Assembly: GCA_951213105.1 (NCBI GenBank)
Contig: OX578152.1
Location: forward strand, 95,788,568-95,852,567
Length of the DNA stretch: 64,000 nt
Direction of reading: 5' to 3'
DNA from: Amaurobius ferox
Lineage: Eukaryota; Arthropoda; Arachnida; Araneae; Amaurobiidae
Numbering within the stretch: the stretch's first letter is position 1; every line of letters begins with the position of its first letter. The translations under genes were made by a program, and so were the position numbers. Below the pieces are notes generated by a model, which made no database searches, was not told the DNA's origin, and saw only the letters and a list, made by a program, of their open reading frames with translations. Positions 35,124-47,160 of this stretch are shown in pieces.

Positions 35124-36270
35124 ATGATATCTATCACAGTAGCAGAGAGAATCCTGTGCTATGCTGCGAGTTGTTGGGCCCTAAGCTTGAACATCCATGT
35201 AATGAGGAAACTAGAATCGGTTCAAAGGAAAGATCGTCTACAGATTTCAAGAGTTTTTCGCACAACATTTACAATAGCGCTATACCGGTATCTCCCAATA
35301 ACATTGACAGAGGATAAATAAGTCATCCAAGCGCAAGCAATGCGCCTGAAACAAACAGCACAGTGGAATGATGTTTATTATGACCAAAAGGATTATGAAC
35401 AAAAGTAAGTTTCCTGTGTAATAGGTAACATTCGCCTCCACTTTGTTGATCCCTCACATCCAGTACATAATTGCATAAATACCGATAGCTCTAGAACCTA
35501 TTCTGGAACTGCTGTGCTTTTCAGGATGGCATGTGCTTGCAGTCAACTCGTGGTACACTTGTAGTCAACCCGCCTACACTATAAAAAAAGCGTCTTCCAG
35601 GCAGAGCTGCTCGCAATAAAGGAAGCTGTATTTTGAGCTACTACACGTTTTCACAAGATTATCATTATTCACTCTGACAGTCTATCGAGCATCGAAACTC
35701 TTAAACAATATCAAACGAAGAATCCGATAGCTCGTCAAATTATAACTATCATAACCAACAACATCCATCAAAAGATTTTAATAGGACGGGTTAAAGGTCA
35801 CTCGGGTGTTCTGGGAAATGAGATTACAGATTGTTTAGCTTTCAAGGATTGCAGACTCATTAGCTTTCATCAGATATTTTTGTTCAGAGTGCTAAGTTAC
35901 CATATCCCATTTCACCGCTAAGGTCACATCTAAATGTTAATATTATAAAAGAGTAGCAACAGCAGTGGGAAAAAGGAGGAAAACATTCAACTATCTTCCC
36001 AGAGTAACCCCGGAGCGACTGATTGGCAGCAGAGAATTGGTACAGTTTTTCTCGGGGCATGGCTATTTCCCGACCTATCTTTACAAAATCCAAAAGAAAG
36101 ACACCGGAAACTGCATTTGAGGTGAAATTGGATCTCTGAAACATTTCGTATATTTAACTGCCAACTTACAGAGAACTATCACCTTAAAATGCCCAGACAA
36201 CATTTACCAATATGGATTGAAAGCCTTCCGGATAATGACTAGGCTAAACAGAAAATAAAATCTACAGTTC
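35124..36270 (+). pseudogene. Non-LTR retrotransposon 3' part with RNase H domain
   Basis: Several frames with stops: ILCYAASCWALSLN and LESVQRKDRLQISRVFRTT (typical C-terminal RT/thumb region), then VFQAELLAIKEAVF, IHSDSLSSIETLKQYQ (second and third catalytic acidic positions) and GRVKGHSGVLGNEITDCLA, the RNase H C-terminal motif. This arrangement belongs to I/R1/LOA-like elements with RNase H. Truncated at the 5' side and disabled by frameshifts. Confidence 0.75.
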
Positions 36271-36937
36271 AACAGTGGAAAACCAACATTTTTTGTGTGT
36301 TATTACTAGTAACTCCCAGTAATTAGCTTATACTGTATACTTATTCGTAGTAGTTGTAAATTTTGTTATACATACTACAATCAAATACTTTTAAATCTGC
36401 ATTTACTCTATTCATTGCTAATATCATTGTATGTATCAATATAATATTGAAAGCCATGGTAATCTGTAAGATTTGTATATATATGTTGTACTGACCCGTA
36501 TCGAAAGCAGTCTTGTATATTTATTTGCTCCTAACTTCTAGCAGTCCTATATATGTAATCTTGTATATTTCTTTGATTCTGTTCGTGCGCATTTTGTATA
36601 TGAAATTATCTAGTTTAGAAACAGTTTAAAATATATCGTTGATCCAATTTGAAACAGTTCTGAATGTAAGTGTTTATGGATGGGAGATATTTGTATATTT
36701 CAACTGTATTTAGTATATGGACAAACATTCTTGTATATAGTTGTTTATCATTTTTATTTTGGCATTATGCTTTGTTGTCTGGATTGTGGCAGATACTTTT
36801 CTACCACAGGCTGTAAATACTGTCGGGTCGGTGCCTATAGGTGGTTAATCTGTTATTCTGTCTCTAACGTAAATTGTTTTCCTTTATATTTTACCCTCGA
36901 AATGTATAATGACCTTTTGTATATTTATATTATTTAA

Positions 36938-36941
<4 letters not shown>
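36271..36941 (+). repeat. TTGTATATTT-rich region, likely retrotransposon 3' UTR
   Basis: At least seven ttgtatatt/ttgtatata occurrences between 36470 and 36925, directly downstream of the RNase H remnant. No gene otherwise. Confidence 0.5.

Positions 36942-36985
<44 letters not shown>
36942..36985. repeat. (AT)n microsatellite
   Basis: Uninterrupted AT dinucleotides of about 44 bp. Confidence 0.95.
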
Positions 36986-36987
<2 letters not shown>

Positions 36988-37019
36988 TATTAACTTTTAA
37001 CTAATTTAAATTCGAGAAC

Positions 37020-37870
37020 ATTTTGTTTAGTTTGAAATAAGTCCCCACTTTGCCTCTCCTCCGAACACCATTTTGTCCTTTAAAAACGACACTGCACACT
37101 AACAAGAAACCCTTACTGTATAAGAGAGTTTTCTATTCTTTGTTGTATCTCATCGGTTCTCCTTTGCTGACGAGCGGCAGAAAACCACGAAATTATTATT
37201 TAAGGGTGATGGAGAATGACCAGTTGAGTAATTTCTTACATGCATGCAACGGCCTGTTATGGGTCAGGAGTTTTTCCTTTGTATTCCAAATCTGTAGTTA
37301 ATGTTCTATTCGGTGCTTTCTACTGTACCACAGCAGATACACTGCCGAACATGCTCCACTCTACTCTCTCCGCATCCCAGAAATTATGGGCGTCCCACCC
37401 CCACCGATTTGTCGCCCAGATTGATGTTGAAATCAGGCGCCATCCCTAAACGCCACATTAATAATAACAACAACTGCAGTAGCAGCAAAAACGCGCCCAC
37501 CCTCCATCGAGCGCCTAGGTAGGCGAGGGGAGGGGGGGGGGGGGAGGGACATGGTGGCGCATACTCCGGGAACCAAAGAACAATAGCTTTATTATTACGG
37601 CCGGGTTCTTTATTCGATTTCATTACGTGGACAATTTTTATTTTATTACTACCTCTGGGAGATGGATGCTGCAGGGCGGCCCGGGATTGGGGCGCCCAAC
37701 CGCGAAATGTTGCGGTCCGACCGCGTGTGACTGCGGCGCAGATTGCTTCATTTGTCAATAGAGTCCGGAGGTGGGGGGTAACTGGACTGCGAGACTTGGC
37801 AGAGCGCGGAAAAGTGTTCGGTTGACTTCGGAGTTTTCAGGTTGAAATAGATTTTTGAGTGGATGTCAAG
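37020..37870. promoter_or_regulatory. GC-rich island, possible promoter or regulatory region
   Basis: 37330-37850 is far more GC- and CpG-rich than the surroundings (gcggcccgggattggggc, gcggtccgaccgcgtg). It has ATTGG (inverse CCAAT) at 37685 and homopolymeric G. Minus-strand frame 37384-37758 (124 codons) is Pro/Leu-rich and looks like a by-product of composition. It lies 8 kb upstream of exon 1 of the minus-strand gene, so an upstream promoter or noncoding exon is possible; nothing proves it. Confidence 0.3.
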
Positions 37871-38655
37871 AGGCTGTTTAAATTCGTTTATAAAATTGCG
37901 CGTTTGTTGTTACGCATCATACGGAACCGCACGACTTTAGATAACATTCTAAGGAGAGGAGGTGAGATTTTTCTGACTCGCCGATAAAAATTTGCTAACT
38001 TGACTCTGTTGGAAATTGAAGAGTATTGACCCAATTTGAGCTGAAAATAACAACGGAACGGAAAATACCGGAACAGGAAAACGAAATTGGCCCTCTTGTA
38101 TTGCTACCAAATATGCTACCGGCTACATACCATTGCTGGAATATAAAGATTTTTGGTTTTTTTTTCTTAATTAAATTACATTCTTCCCCCTTCGAAACAA
38201 GGCCGGCGCAATTCCTACTCTCTGCAGCAACCACACCAAATTCAGTATAAAAATGTAGAGTACTAGTTTCGGTACAGGCAACTAGTAGCTGGTTTTCAAA
38301 ACATAGTTGATTTTAAAAAAGAATTAATTAAATGAACCTAGTGCATGCCCAGTTCCATACGCTATGAGGGCCGAGACACGGTAAATGATAAATTTTTGAC
38401 TCGTTTGATTTTTCCGGTTGATTTATTTTATCGAACTGTTTCGTTCACCTGTGCATGCACCAAATTTCAAGCCTCTATCTCACTCTTTGGGTATCTCTTT
38501 GGGTATTCCTCATTCCAGTGGGTATTTCTCCATCTCTCTCATCTTCCATAACCAACGAGGAAATTGAAAAATTTGAAAGTTCGAATTAGGGGTGACGAAA
38601 CAAAGGGATTTTCAAAACACCTACACCGATTTGTCTCTCAAAAATGTTCGTCATT
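37871..38655. other. Unassigned sequence
   Basis: No gene or repeat recognised with confidence. Confidence 0.4.
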
Positions 38656-39289
38656 CCCGTTTTACTTTCCCTATATACACAGTATAATGTTTAAGGAAAG
38701 TACAGTGGCAGGATCGAAAATTCAAATTCGAGTTTTCGACGGAAGAATACGCTCCAAACATCTCTGAACTCGAATTCAGCTTTTTTAAGGTGATGTATGT
38801 GTGTGTGTGAAAGCGTTATCTCACGAAAGAATGGAGCGTTATGAACGAAATTTGATGCAATCAGTGAATACCGGAATCCTATTGATTTTTAGAACAATAG
38901 GATGTTTGGAACTCCCCCCCCCCCTCCAATTTTTGAATTAGATTTAAAAAAATCATTGAAAAATCAAAACTTTCAATAATGTTATGTAAATGATTTCTTA
39001 AGTAATTTTTCATTGTAAAACGAATGGCACATACTCACACTTTAGAACATAAGCATAAACCGTTCTCGAGATACTGCACACTTTTCAAATAAATTTATTT
39101 AAAAAAATCACAACGAAATTAAAAAAGTATTAACTATTGTAAAATATGTTCACTTTTCATATGTAATATTGATAAATTTGTTAACATCAATCTCGTGGAT
39201 CTAGTTCGTTTCATTCACGAGAAAAGACACTTTGGGTAATAGTTCTGCGTTTTAAAGCCTCTAGTCATTCGCCAATAATAATTTATATA
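38656..39289 (+). mobile_element. HINE-B copy 7, 5' part (split)
   Basis: Plus sense. 5' hairpin actttccctatatacacagt..tttaaggaaagt, tcgaaaattcaaattcgag, short GTGT tract, poly(C) run, leader with ccgttctcgagatactgc, up to gccaataataattta where a palindromic element inserts. Confidence 0.75.
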
Positions 39290-39786
39290 AAAGGTAGGAT
39301 CAAAAAGTTCGAAGACTGTGCTGATATCTTCAACTCTGACTGGACGAGAGGGGGACTATTTTACCGAGGAATAGAGGCAGGTGTGACGCGAGATGTGAAA
39401 AGGAAGAAGCAGGTCCGCAGTGCAGGGCTTTTCCTGACAATGCGTAGCAGTGAACTGTAATCGTTTGAATTCGTCGAAAATGGAAATGGTGTTTGAAGAG
39501 CAAAGTGCGAATATCAAATTCTGCCAGCGTTTGGGGAAATCGCCGCGATTTCCTCAAACGCTGGCAGAATTTAATATTCGCACGTTGCTCTTCAAACACC
39601 ATTTCCATTTTCGACGAACTCGAATGACTACAGTTCACTGACAGGCATTGTCTGGAAAAACACCTGCTTCTTCCTTTTCACATCTTGCGTCACAAGTGCC
39701 TCTAAGCCACGGTGAAATAGTTCACCTCTCCTCCAATCAGGGTTGGAGATATCAGCACAGTCTCCGAACTTTTTGATCCTACCGTG
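39290..39786. mobile_element. Mariner-derived palindromic MITE
   Basis: 497 bp, TA at both flanks (39288-39289, 39787-39788). Arms begin around GGTAGGATCAAAAAGTTCG and match to the centre near 39545 (gcgtttggggaaatcgccgc / gcgatttcctcaaacgctgg), so most of it is one inverted repeat. Each arm encodes the same start of a mariner-type transposase (EEQRANIKFCQRLGKS-like), once on each strand. Left arm has a few extra bases. The repeat sits in HINE-B copy 7. Confidence 0.8.
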
Positions 39787-40237
39787 TATAAGCAAAGCTC
39801 TTCTCTTCGTTTGTCTGTAACGCCTGGCGATAAATTTGACGAATTTTGCGACTCATTTAGCGAAATATTGCCAACTTGGCGACATTTCGCCCAAGATTGG
39901 CGAACCTTTCGTCAACTGCAAAAATGATGCTAAATTAGCGAATATGACGCCAAATTGATGAATTAATTATTAAAATATTTTGATATATGGACTCTATTGC
40001 ATATTGCGTATGCTATCAATACTGATAATTTTCAATTTAGAATTGCGTGAAATATAATGTTAATTGGGTACTTCAAAATAGTTTTACATGTTGTCAGCCG
40101 GAAAAACTCCAAATATACAATTCAATGTTATAAACATTGTGCCATGGATCTTATATATCATCTTTTCGCTGTGAAAGAAGTGAATTAATTGCATTATATA
40201 GTGGAAGTCATGTGCTGCCCACATTAGAGTTTTATAC
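39787..40237 (+). mobile_element. HINE-B copy 7, 3' part (split)
   Basis: Resumes with the GGCGACATT block (cgcctggcgataaatttgac, gccaacttggcgacattt), then cattatatagtggaagtcat and the family 3' end gtgctgcccacattagag + tttt. Confidence 0.75.
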
Positions 40238-41165
40238 TTGAACTTGAAACGGTTTTAAAATTCAGAACTTTTATAATGTGTGTAAATGTCACATTTAGTG
40301 ACCATCACTAGCTATTAAGAACGCACGAAGCGCGGGTAAAATGGCTAGTTACACATATAAATGTATTTAAAAATGGAAACTTCTAAAAATTTCACATATT
40401 TGAGGAGTATTTTTTCACTTATAAGTACTCATGCGTTAAATTCGCTTAAAAATTCTGCTCAATATTGATTTCCGATAAATTTTCGAAATTATTAAAGCAT
40501 TAAAATATGTGAGTTTAAATAAGTTCAATTTCCACAGCGAAAGAGATTATGTGCTCCTCTATATATTTCAGAATGCATTATGTGCATTTTTCTCCTTTCA
40601 GTTTATAACATAATCTCTGTTGCCATTTGTTTTCGTAAAATATACCCAAACGCCGTAGAACTGCATTTACTGCTTACTGCAGTTCCGAGAGATCCACCAT
40701 TCCGATCTTTTATCCTATCCCTAGAGACAGACAGGTAAGCTTGCTTTCCATTAGCGAACTCTAAGTCGGATTTTCTGCTCTGACCAATGACAGCGGTGGA
40801 AACCACTCCAGTGAGTTGCGCTTTCGAAAAGAGATTACGGCTCCTGCATAAACCGCAACTGCCATTTTCATCTGCAATCCGTATATAACTGCTCCGCAGA
40901 TTAAAAGACTAATTTGTTTGCTGTTAGCGTACCAGCGATCAAATTCACGATAAGTTCTGGTGAGAGGCCAATCGTTTTAAGGCGACCTCTCAGCGGTATA
41001 AGGGGATCTAAAGTGCAGTCTACGGTGCAGATGCTAAGGGGAAAGGGGACTCATTGGAGAACATTTGTTCTTTTATTTATTTTATGACATGAAAAATGTT
41101 TAGAAGACCATAGTCAACCCGCTTATAGGGTTTGTCTTAAAGCAATAAATTATGTTCGCATGGTA
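40238..41165. other. Unassigned sequence with a promoter-like stretch
   Basis: 40690-40900 is GC-richer and contains accaatgacagcgg (CCAAT plus TGACAG), a donor-like acag|gtaagc at 40733 and gtatataactgctcc at 40880. No coding frame supported. The rest is AT-rich. Confidence 0.3.
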
Positions 41166-42562
41166 CACTGCTCACAACTGAAATCGCAACACCATAAAGT
41201 TGTAGGTGTAGCTTAATGTAAATCAGGCAACGGAAACAGCAAGGCGAGATATGCAAATGATCACAGTTTCGTTACGCATAGTGACGTAACACCTTACCGA
41301 GCAGCATAAAAGCGTCAGGTCAAGGAGGAGCGATATCACAGCTAAATTTTAGCAACATTGGTTTCAGGTTGTAAATATCATCGCAGTATGCCAAGAGTAC
41401 GCCGACGTACCGCATACGTTCAGTTGTCGTCAATGGAACGGCAACAAATCATTGTTTTATGTAAGGGTGAATTGAGCCTTCGAAGGATCGCTGAACTATT
41501 GGGTCGTGATGTGAGCACAGTTCAACGGTGTGTGTTACGGTTCGTGAGAGACAACGAAACGACACGAAGATCAGGTAATGGAGCTTCCAGGTGCACCACA
41601 CCGCGTGAAGATAGTATGCTTCTGAGAAGCGTTGCGCGGGAGCCGTTTACCACAGCAGCCGTGTTACAACGACATTTATCCCACACTACAGGTAACGGGG
41701 TTTCGACACAAACAATTCGAAACCGTTTGCATGACGCAGGATTCCTAGGTAGACGACCTTTTCTACACCTACTGTTTCAACGTCTTCACCGGTTACGTAG
41801 CCTCCAATGGTGTCAAATGAGACGCAATTGGTCGACAGAATAGCGAAACATTCTGTTCACGGATGAATCACGATTCTGTTTTGGCATGCCAGATGGCCGT
41901 ACATGGTGGCGCTTTCAACAGCGTCACCAGGAAGCTTTTTCTATGCGTCACCACACAGTTCCTCTAAGTGGTACCATAGTTTGGGATGGTATAACATTTG
42001 ATGGACGAATACCTTTGGTCCATGTTTCTGGCAGTATCACGGCGCAACGATACGTCTCTGACATTGTGAGACCTGTAGTACAGCCATATCTGTCAACCAA
42101 GCCTAGACTGCTTTTCCAGCAGGATAATGCCGGGCCACATACTGCACAGATAACTATGAATAGTCTACAAGGCTTTAATATCCTGCCTTGGCCAACATAT
42201 TCTCCGGATTTGTCGCCAATTGAGTATATCTGAGACATCATAGGTTGCCAATTAAGAGAACACCCAATTCTAGCAAACCATGTTCAGTTATAAGCCCAAT
42301 TGCATGCTGTGTGGAATGCCATCCTTCAGCACACCATTGACCATCTATCTCATTGACGAGATGCCTCGTCGTATTCAATCCTGCATAGTTGCTCGGGGTG
42401 GACCTTTCCATATGGATCTAATGTCAATAAAGTTCCATGCTTTCATTTTCCAGGTATGATTTTTTGATTATTTGCACATCTCCATGTTACAATTATATTC
42501 TGCAAATTTCATAAGGATACATCAATTTCTTCATGGTGTTGAGATTTCAGTTGTGAGCAGTT
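41166..42562 (+). mobile_element. Tc1-like transposon, full length
   Basis: 1397 bp with about 30-bp TIRs (CTGCTCACAACTGAAATC near both ends) and TA at 41164-41165 and 42563-42564. Contains one transposase pseudogene in the plus sense. Confidence 0.85.
41388..42432 (+). pseudogene. Tc1-like transposase, disabled by stops
   Basis: Starts MPRVRRRTAYVQLSSMERQQ, N-terminal HTH with LSLRRIAELLGRDVSTVQRC, then the DDE domain: FTDESRF (first Asp), QQDNAGPHTA (second Asp), YSPDLSPIEYI (Glu, 34 residues on). About 340 codons, normal for Tc1. One reading frame is kept to about 42340 except for TAG (41841), TGA (42231, at the usual Trp after IEYI) and TAA (42291); a later frameshift follows. All three stops can be explained by single C:G to T:A changes. 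Confidence 0.85.
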
Positions 42563-43565
42563 TAAATACTAGCAGCCATAGTCCGTCAACCGGTTTCGCA
42601 TTTTTAGCACTCTGCAGCACAAGAGAACCGATAGTTGCAATAACAATTAAGCGGTGCTGTTGCATTGTAAACCTCTGTGGTATGATAATAATAATAAAGA
42701 TGATAATAATAATAATCATATGACACCGCCGACTTCAGTTTTAAAGACTAGGAAAACTAAGTCGCTAAGTAATATAGTTGTTAAGAGTTAAGTTATAAGT
42801 ATAATCACAGAATTCATTTATATGGGGGACTTTCCCAATAGGTGGATGTATGGCTGTGCATTTAGCTATTATAGACCTGCGCAGTTTCGGCTTAATCTTT
42901 GTTAAACTGGAAGCCGGTTGCGTCATATGACTATCTTTATCAACAAGACAAAGACGTGTCATGTTAGAATTCTGCACTCAGACGAAGACCTTAGACGGTA
43001 CCTAAGACTTCGTCAAAGAAATAATATAAATTGTAGCACGTAGCAACTCTTGCTACTATCGTAGTTATCGGCTATTTCATGCTGAAAAGTGAACCAACCA
43101 GTCCATGGATGATAGTACCTGAAACAGAAGAGCTATTTCTGATGTTTATAAAGTTTTAAGAGGAAATATACGAATGTGTGAAGTTCTCTTTTGTGCACGG
43201 TTGCTCAGCTGGTGGATCTAGTCTTGCGATTCAGATGGGTTGTCGAACCACCCACTTTCATCTCTCTACACAACCATGTTGCTAATCATACAATTAGTTT
43301 TGCTCCTATACTCGAAGTGAATTCTATAGTCTTCATTGTCATATTTCAGATTGAAATGATCTGTATATCTATCATTCCTCTTCTTTGAACTCGAAAAACG
43401 TCTATAGTCAGGGTATCCGGCTGAAATCCGAGGGTTACGAAATAGGTAAATATTTGGACGCTTATAACTCCGAACTTCATAAATATTTAATTGAAGTGAG
43501 GCTCAACTCGGCAATCTCATACCAAAATCCATTTTCAAGTAGTTTGTATTTTTTTTCTTCTTTTT
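42563..43565. other. Unassigned sequence
   Basis: No supported gene. 42680-42720 is a (AATAATAAT)-like simple repeat. 43190-43255 has tRNA-like text (gttgctcagctggtgg, ggttgtcgaacc) too degraded to call. 43386-43480 resembles 30010-30110. Confidence 0.4.
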
Positions 43566-44853
43566 TAACACTTTACAACAAAGTTGAAAAGTGTTTATGA
43601 CTTTGTACATTCTGTCTGTCCGTTAGCACGATAACTGCCGTAAAAATGACTTGATCAAAATGAAATTTTAGTATGTTGTTCAGACGGTCAGTAGAACCTA
43701 TGGGAATATAAATGAATAATGTCACCCAATTAGTTTTGGATTGAACCCGGGTTGAAAAAATGAAATACATTGAACCCTATGGGACCTAATTTTTCAAGCA
43801 TTTTTTAAGCGAATTTAAAATTCACAAATTGCTTCGAAAATTTTAGGTAATATTCAAATTCTTCCATAAAATATATAAAAAAAAAATTCAGCGAAATATA
43901 TTCAGTAGTTTTTTAAATAAAAATTAAAATAATAATTACACCTCTTATATGAAGCGATCACGTGACCATGATATGAAAAAAATCACGTGACCCACTTCAA
44001 AATGAAATATGGCATCCATCTTGTCTCAAAATCGTGATTTTTAAAGTTCTTTTTAATTCATATTGAGTGTTGTATCCTTCCTAAAACCACTTTATTTTTG
44101 CTTAAATTCTGTGCATCTACATAGTGAAACAACGTAATTACAATATAGAGTTTAAATGATCATCCAAATTTGAATATTTCTGCAACGAAGCCTATTTTTC
44201 ACTTATGTAAAATGTAAACAGCAAAATATGTAGAATGAGCTGTATTAGAATTGCTGTATTTCTTTAACACAAAATTATTTAGCTCATGGAGTCTGCATAG
44301 CTGATATGAATGAAATATTCATTGATTTTACAGAGAGAAAGACGATTTTTTTTCAATGAAGTTTTAAGCATAGCGTTTAATTACTTATAGCTCCATGGTC
44401 TTAATTTTTAAATAAAATAAATTGTAGTTTCGTGATGAATGAAATGAATGGGAAAATGTTATGAATGAAATGCTGTTTTCATAGAGAGATCCAGGCGTGT
44501 TATTTTTTCTATGACGTCATTTGAATGAATTTCAGTTGTTTTCGATGAAATTTTCAAATATAATAAATTATCGTAGTATTATGATAATTCTAAAATTATT
44601 ACCAAGGAATGTATCGCACTTTTAGAGATGTTTAAACCAGGCAATTTATATTTCAATGCCGTCATTTGAATGAAGTTCATTTTTTTCGATGAAGGTTTAA
44701 GTTTTCAAATATAATAAATTAATGTAGTATTGTGATAAGTTTTAAAGTATTCCCGTGGAATGTATTGCATTTTAGAGATGTTTAAATAAAATTGCATTGA
44801 AGTTGGAAAGTGTTTCATAATCAATGCTTTAAGCATGATTGATCGTTCTTGTT
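43566..44853 (+). mobile_element. HINE-C copy 6, full length, plus sense
   Basis: Starts taacactttacaacaaagtt and ends gattgatcgttcttgtt, 1288 bp. GACA tract reduced to ctgtctgtcc. CACGTG sites at about 43959 and 43984. The internal frame seen in other copies is broken here. Confidence 0.8.
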
Positions 44854-44959
44854 TCTTTTAGCAAGAATTTTTTTTTAATCTGCATCGTTGACGATTACGC
44901 AATTATAGCATGTCACTTTTCGTTTTAAAAGACTTGAATTAATCTTTTGACTGATTCCA
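44854..44959. other. Unassigned spacer
   Basis: Short AT-rich spacer between two elements. Confidence 0.4.
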
Positions 44960-45405
44960 AGTTCGACAATGTGTCCCTAAGGGATCTAATGATGTCTCAA
45001 ACACAATTGTATCGCGACTGTTTTTCACTATAATGATTTGAACTGTCAAATTTCATGATCATTGTGCTACAAATAATTCCTTTTATGCTTAATTATGTCA
45101 AATTTTGTTCTGCCATGTTAAAAAAGTATAAAATTTCTGATAAATTTCGAAGTTTTCACTCGAATTTCAAAAAATTCCAGTTCTGACAAAGCTGGATAAA
45201 AAGTTTCGTGAAAATTCATTAATATTTGTGGCTGCCACAAGTCTGTGTATACACAAGAAATAGACCACAGACAGACGGACCCCACTCTAAAAATAGTCAA
45301 AATGGTTCAGGATGCCCTAAAACCTAATTTGGCTTAAAAATCTCAAAAATTTTCTTGAAAACAATATTTTCTCTACACTATATTCTATAGTATGAGAAAA
45401 TAAAA
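44960..45405 (-). mobile_element. DINE-like family G, minus sense
   Basis: Right end is the 5' hairpin (ttttctctacactatattc..tatgagaaaat). Then gaaaattttt, cctaaaacctaatttgg (reverse of the family's aggt..ttttag text), ggttcaggatgcc, ccacagacagacggacccc. Matches 23395-23560 in order. Confidence 0.55.
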
Positions 45406-45781
45406 ATGTAAACAATGTTTAGTTGTTTTGTCGGATATCGAGTGCCATTTTAGGGATATACAAAAATAATTTCAATATTTTAATATTTTGAACTATTTAT
45501 TTTTAGGAAAGTAAAATATTTCTGCACGAGTGAGTTTTCGCTTCACTTAGCTTGCTTTCACTCGAAATATCTTCTAAACCATAAAAGATAGATATATATA
45601 ACGAAGAGAAAAAAATATTTATTAGAAAATCTAGTTTTAAGATATTAACAGATTTTCTAATGAAAATCTGTTAATACCAATAATTTGTGTTTTTAGAAAA
45701 CTCCTATAGTTTTCGAGCAGTTGTCTCGCCAATTTAAGGAAGATTAAAAATTCTCCCTTATTAAAGTTTGTAATGCTTATA
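45406..45781 (+). repeat. Interspersed repeat family E, left piece (split by mariner)
   Basis: aaatgtaaacaatgtttagt, tttcaatattttaatattttg, ttcactcgaaatatcttct, ending agtttgtaatgcttata, which matches 27080-27098. Confidence 0.65.
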
Positions 45782-47047
45782 GGGGTCACAATGAAATTTT
45801 TGAGACAGGGACTGACAATATGCGCTAGAAAAAAAAATTATTGGTCGGTTATTTAAATTTTAACTCTTTTATGTCTGCAGACAATAATATGTGGCAACAA
45901 TTATAATTTAGCTATCGTAGAATAAATTTTGAAAGAAAAAAAAAATGGAGTTGACACGAGAGCATTATCGAGCTATGATTTTCTATGATTTTGAAGTGAG
46001 GTTAAATCAAAAAGAATGTCTTCAACCAACGTCTACAAATAGCATATGGAAATGATGCTCCATCTCATGCCACTGTATTCAGATGGTTTACAGAGTTTAG
46101 AAGAGGTCGAAATTCCCTCCTGGGTGAAGAACACACAGGAAGACCTTTGTCAGCTGTAGTCTCAGAAAATGTGTCGGCCATTCGAAAAATGTTAATTGAT
46201 GATAATCGCTGTACCTACCAAATGATACAGGATGAACTTAACATTGGATCCGCAGCTATACATAAAATTATTCATGAAGAACTGCATATGAAAAAATGAG
46301 TTTGTCATTGGATCCCCATAATTTAATAGAACACCAAAAAGCGGAGCGTGTCAGAATCAGTAAAGAAACTCTAAAGTTACTTAATGATAGGGGACACCGC
46401 ATTATTTCTAAAATCATAACTGGTGATGAAACGTACATACTGTTTTTGACGTTCTAACACGTCAAGAAAGTAAAGTATGGGTCTTTGAAGATGACCCCAA
46501 ACTAACAATGGTGAAAAGACAACGAGCGATGAAAAAAGTAATGTATGCCGTATTCTTCAGAAATACAGGACCGATCAAAACCATAAAGCTAGAGGGACAG
46601 AAGGCAGTTACAGCTAACTGGTACACCACTAAGTGTCTTCCAGAAAATGTTCAAGAAGTGAATGTTAGGGAACTCATGCTTCACCATGACAATGCATCTT
46701 CTCATTCAGCAAGAATGACAGTCAAATTTCTTGAACAAAAAGACATTAAAGTGATAGAACATCCACCCTATTTTCCTGATCTTGCTATGTGTGACTTTTG
46801 GCTATTTTTTAATCTAAAAAAAATTTAAGTGGGCCTAGTTTTCATTCCGAGGATGAGATGGATGGGGCTATAAAAGCATGTTTTTCATCGATTCCAAGAA
46901 ATGGATGGGTTGAAGCATTAAATATTTGTAAAATTCGCCTACAAAAGTGCATTGATGTTGGAGGGGAGTACTTTGAACGCTCTTCAGAGTTGGTAAGTTT
47001 AACTTGTACCACTTAGCCGTATCTCAAAAACTTCAGTGTGACCCTCG
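45782..47047 (+). mobile_element. mariner element, full length
   Basis: 1266 bp, usual mariner size. TIR region GGGTCACAMTGAARTTTTTG at the left (45782) and in inverse at the right (47047), TA at both flanks (45780-45781, 47048-47049). Inserted in a family E repeat. Contains one broken transposase. Confidence 0.85.
45945..46985 (+). pseudogene. mariner transposase, disabled
   Basis: MELTREHYRAMIFYDFEVRL start, HTH region with VFRWFTEFRRGRNSL, linker EEHTGRPLSAVV, then TGDETYI (first Asp), MLHHDNASSHSARMT (second Asp), YFPDLAMCDFWLF (third Asp, DD34D spacing; the usual YSPDLA is YFPDLA). Stops or shifts at about 46298 (after HMKK), near 46440-46455, and at 46826. About 345 codons when read through the breaks. 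Confidence 0.85.
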
Positions 47048-47160
47048 TATATATCTCAATGACTCTATATATATCTCAAAGGCAAAAAGAGCTGGCTATA
47101 TGAATTATAAACAAGTAGTTTGTAGCCATTTAAAGTCCCTATAAATATACATAATTGAAA
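47048..47160 (+). repeat. Interspersed repeat family E, right piece
   Basis: tatatctcaatgactctata to cataattgaaatttggatcg matches the text after 27098 only loosely (acctaa..cctataaggtcatataattgaattttgc). Confidence 0.45.

Noticed and set aside
37384..37758. 124-codon Pro/Leu-rich protein on the minus strand
   Set aside because: Composition-driven frame in a GC-rich block with G/C runs; no domain or splice context.
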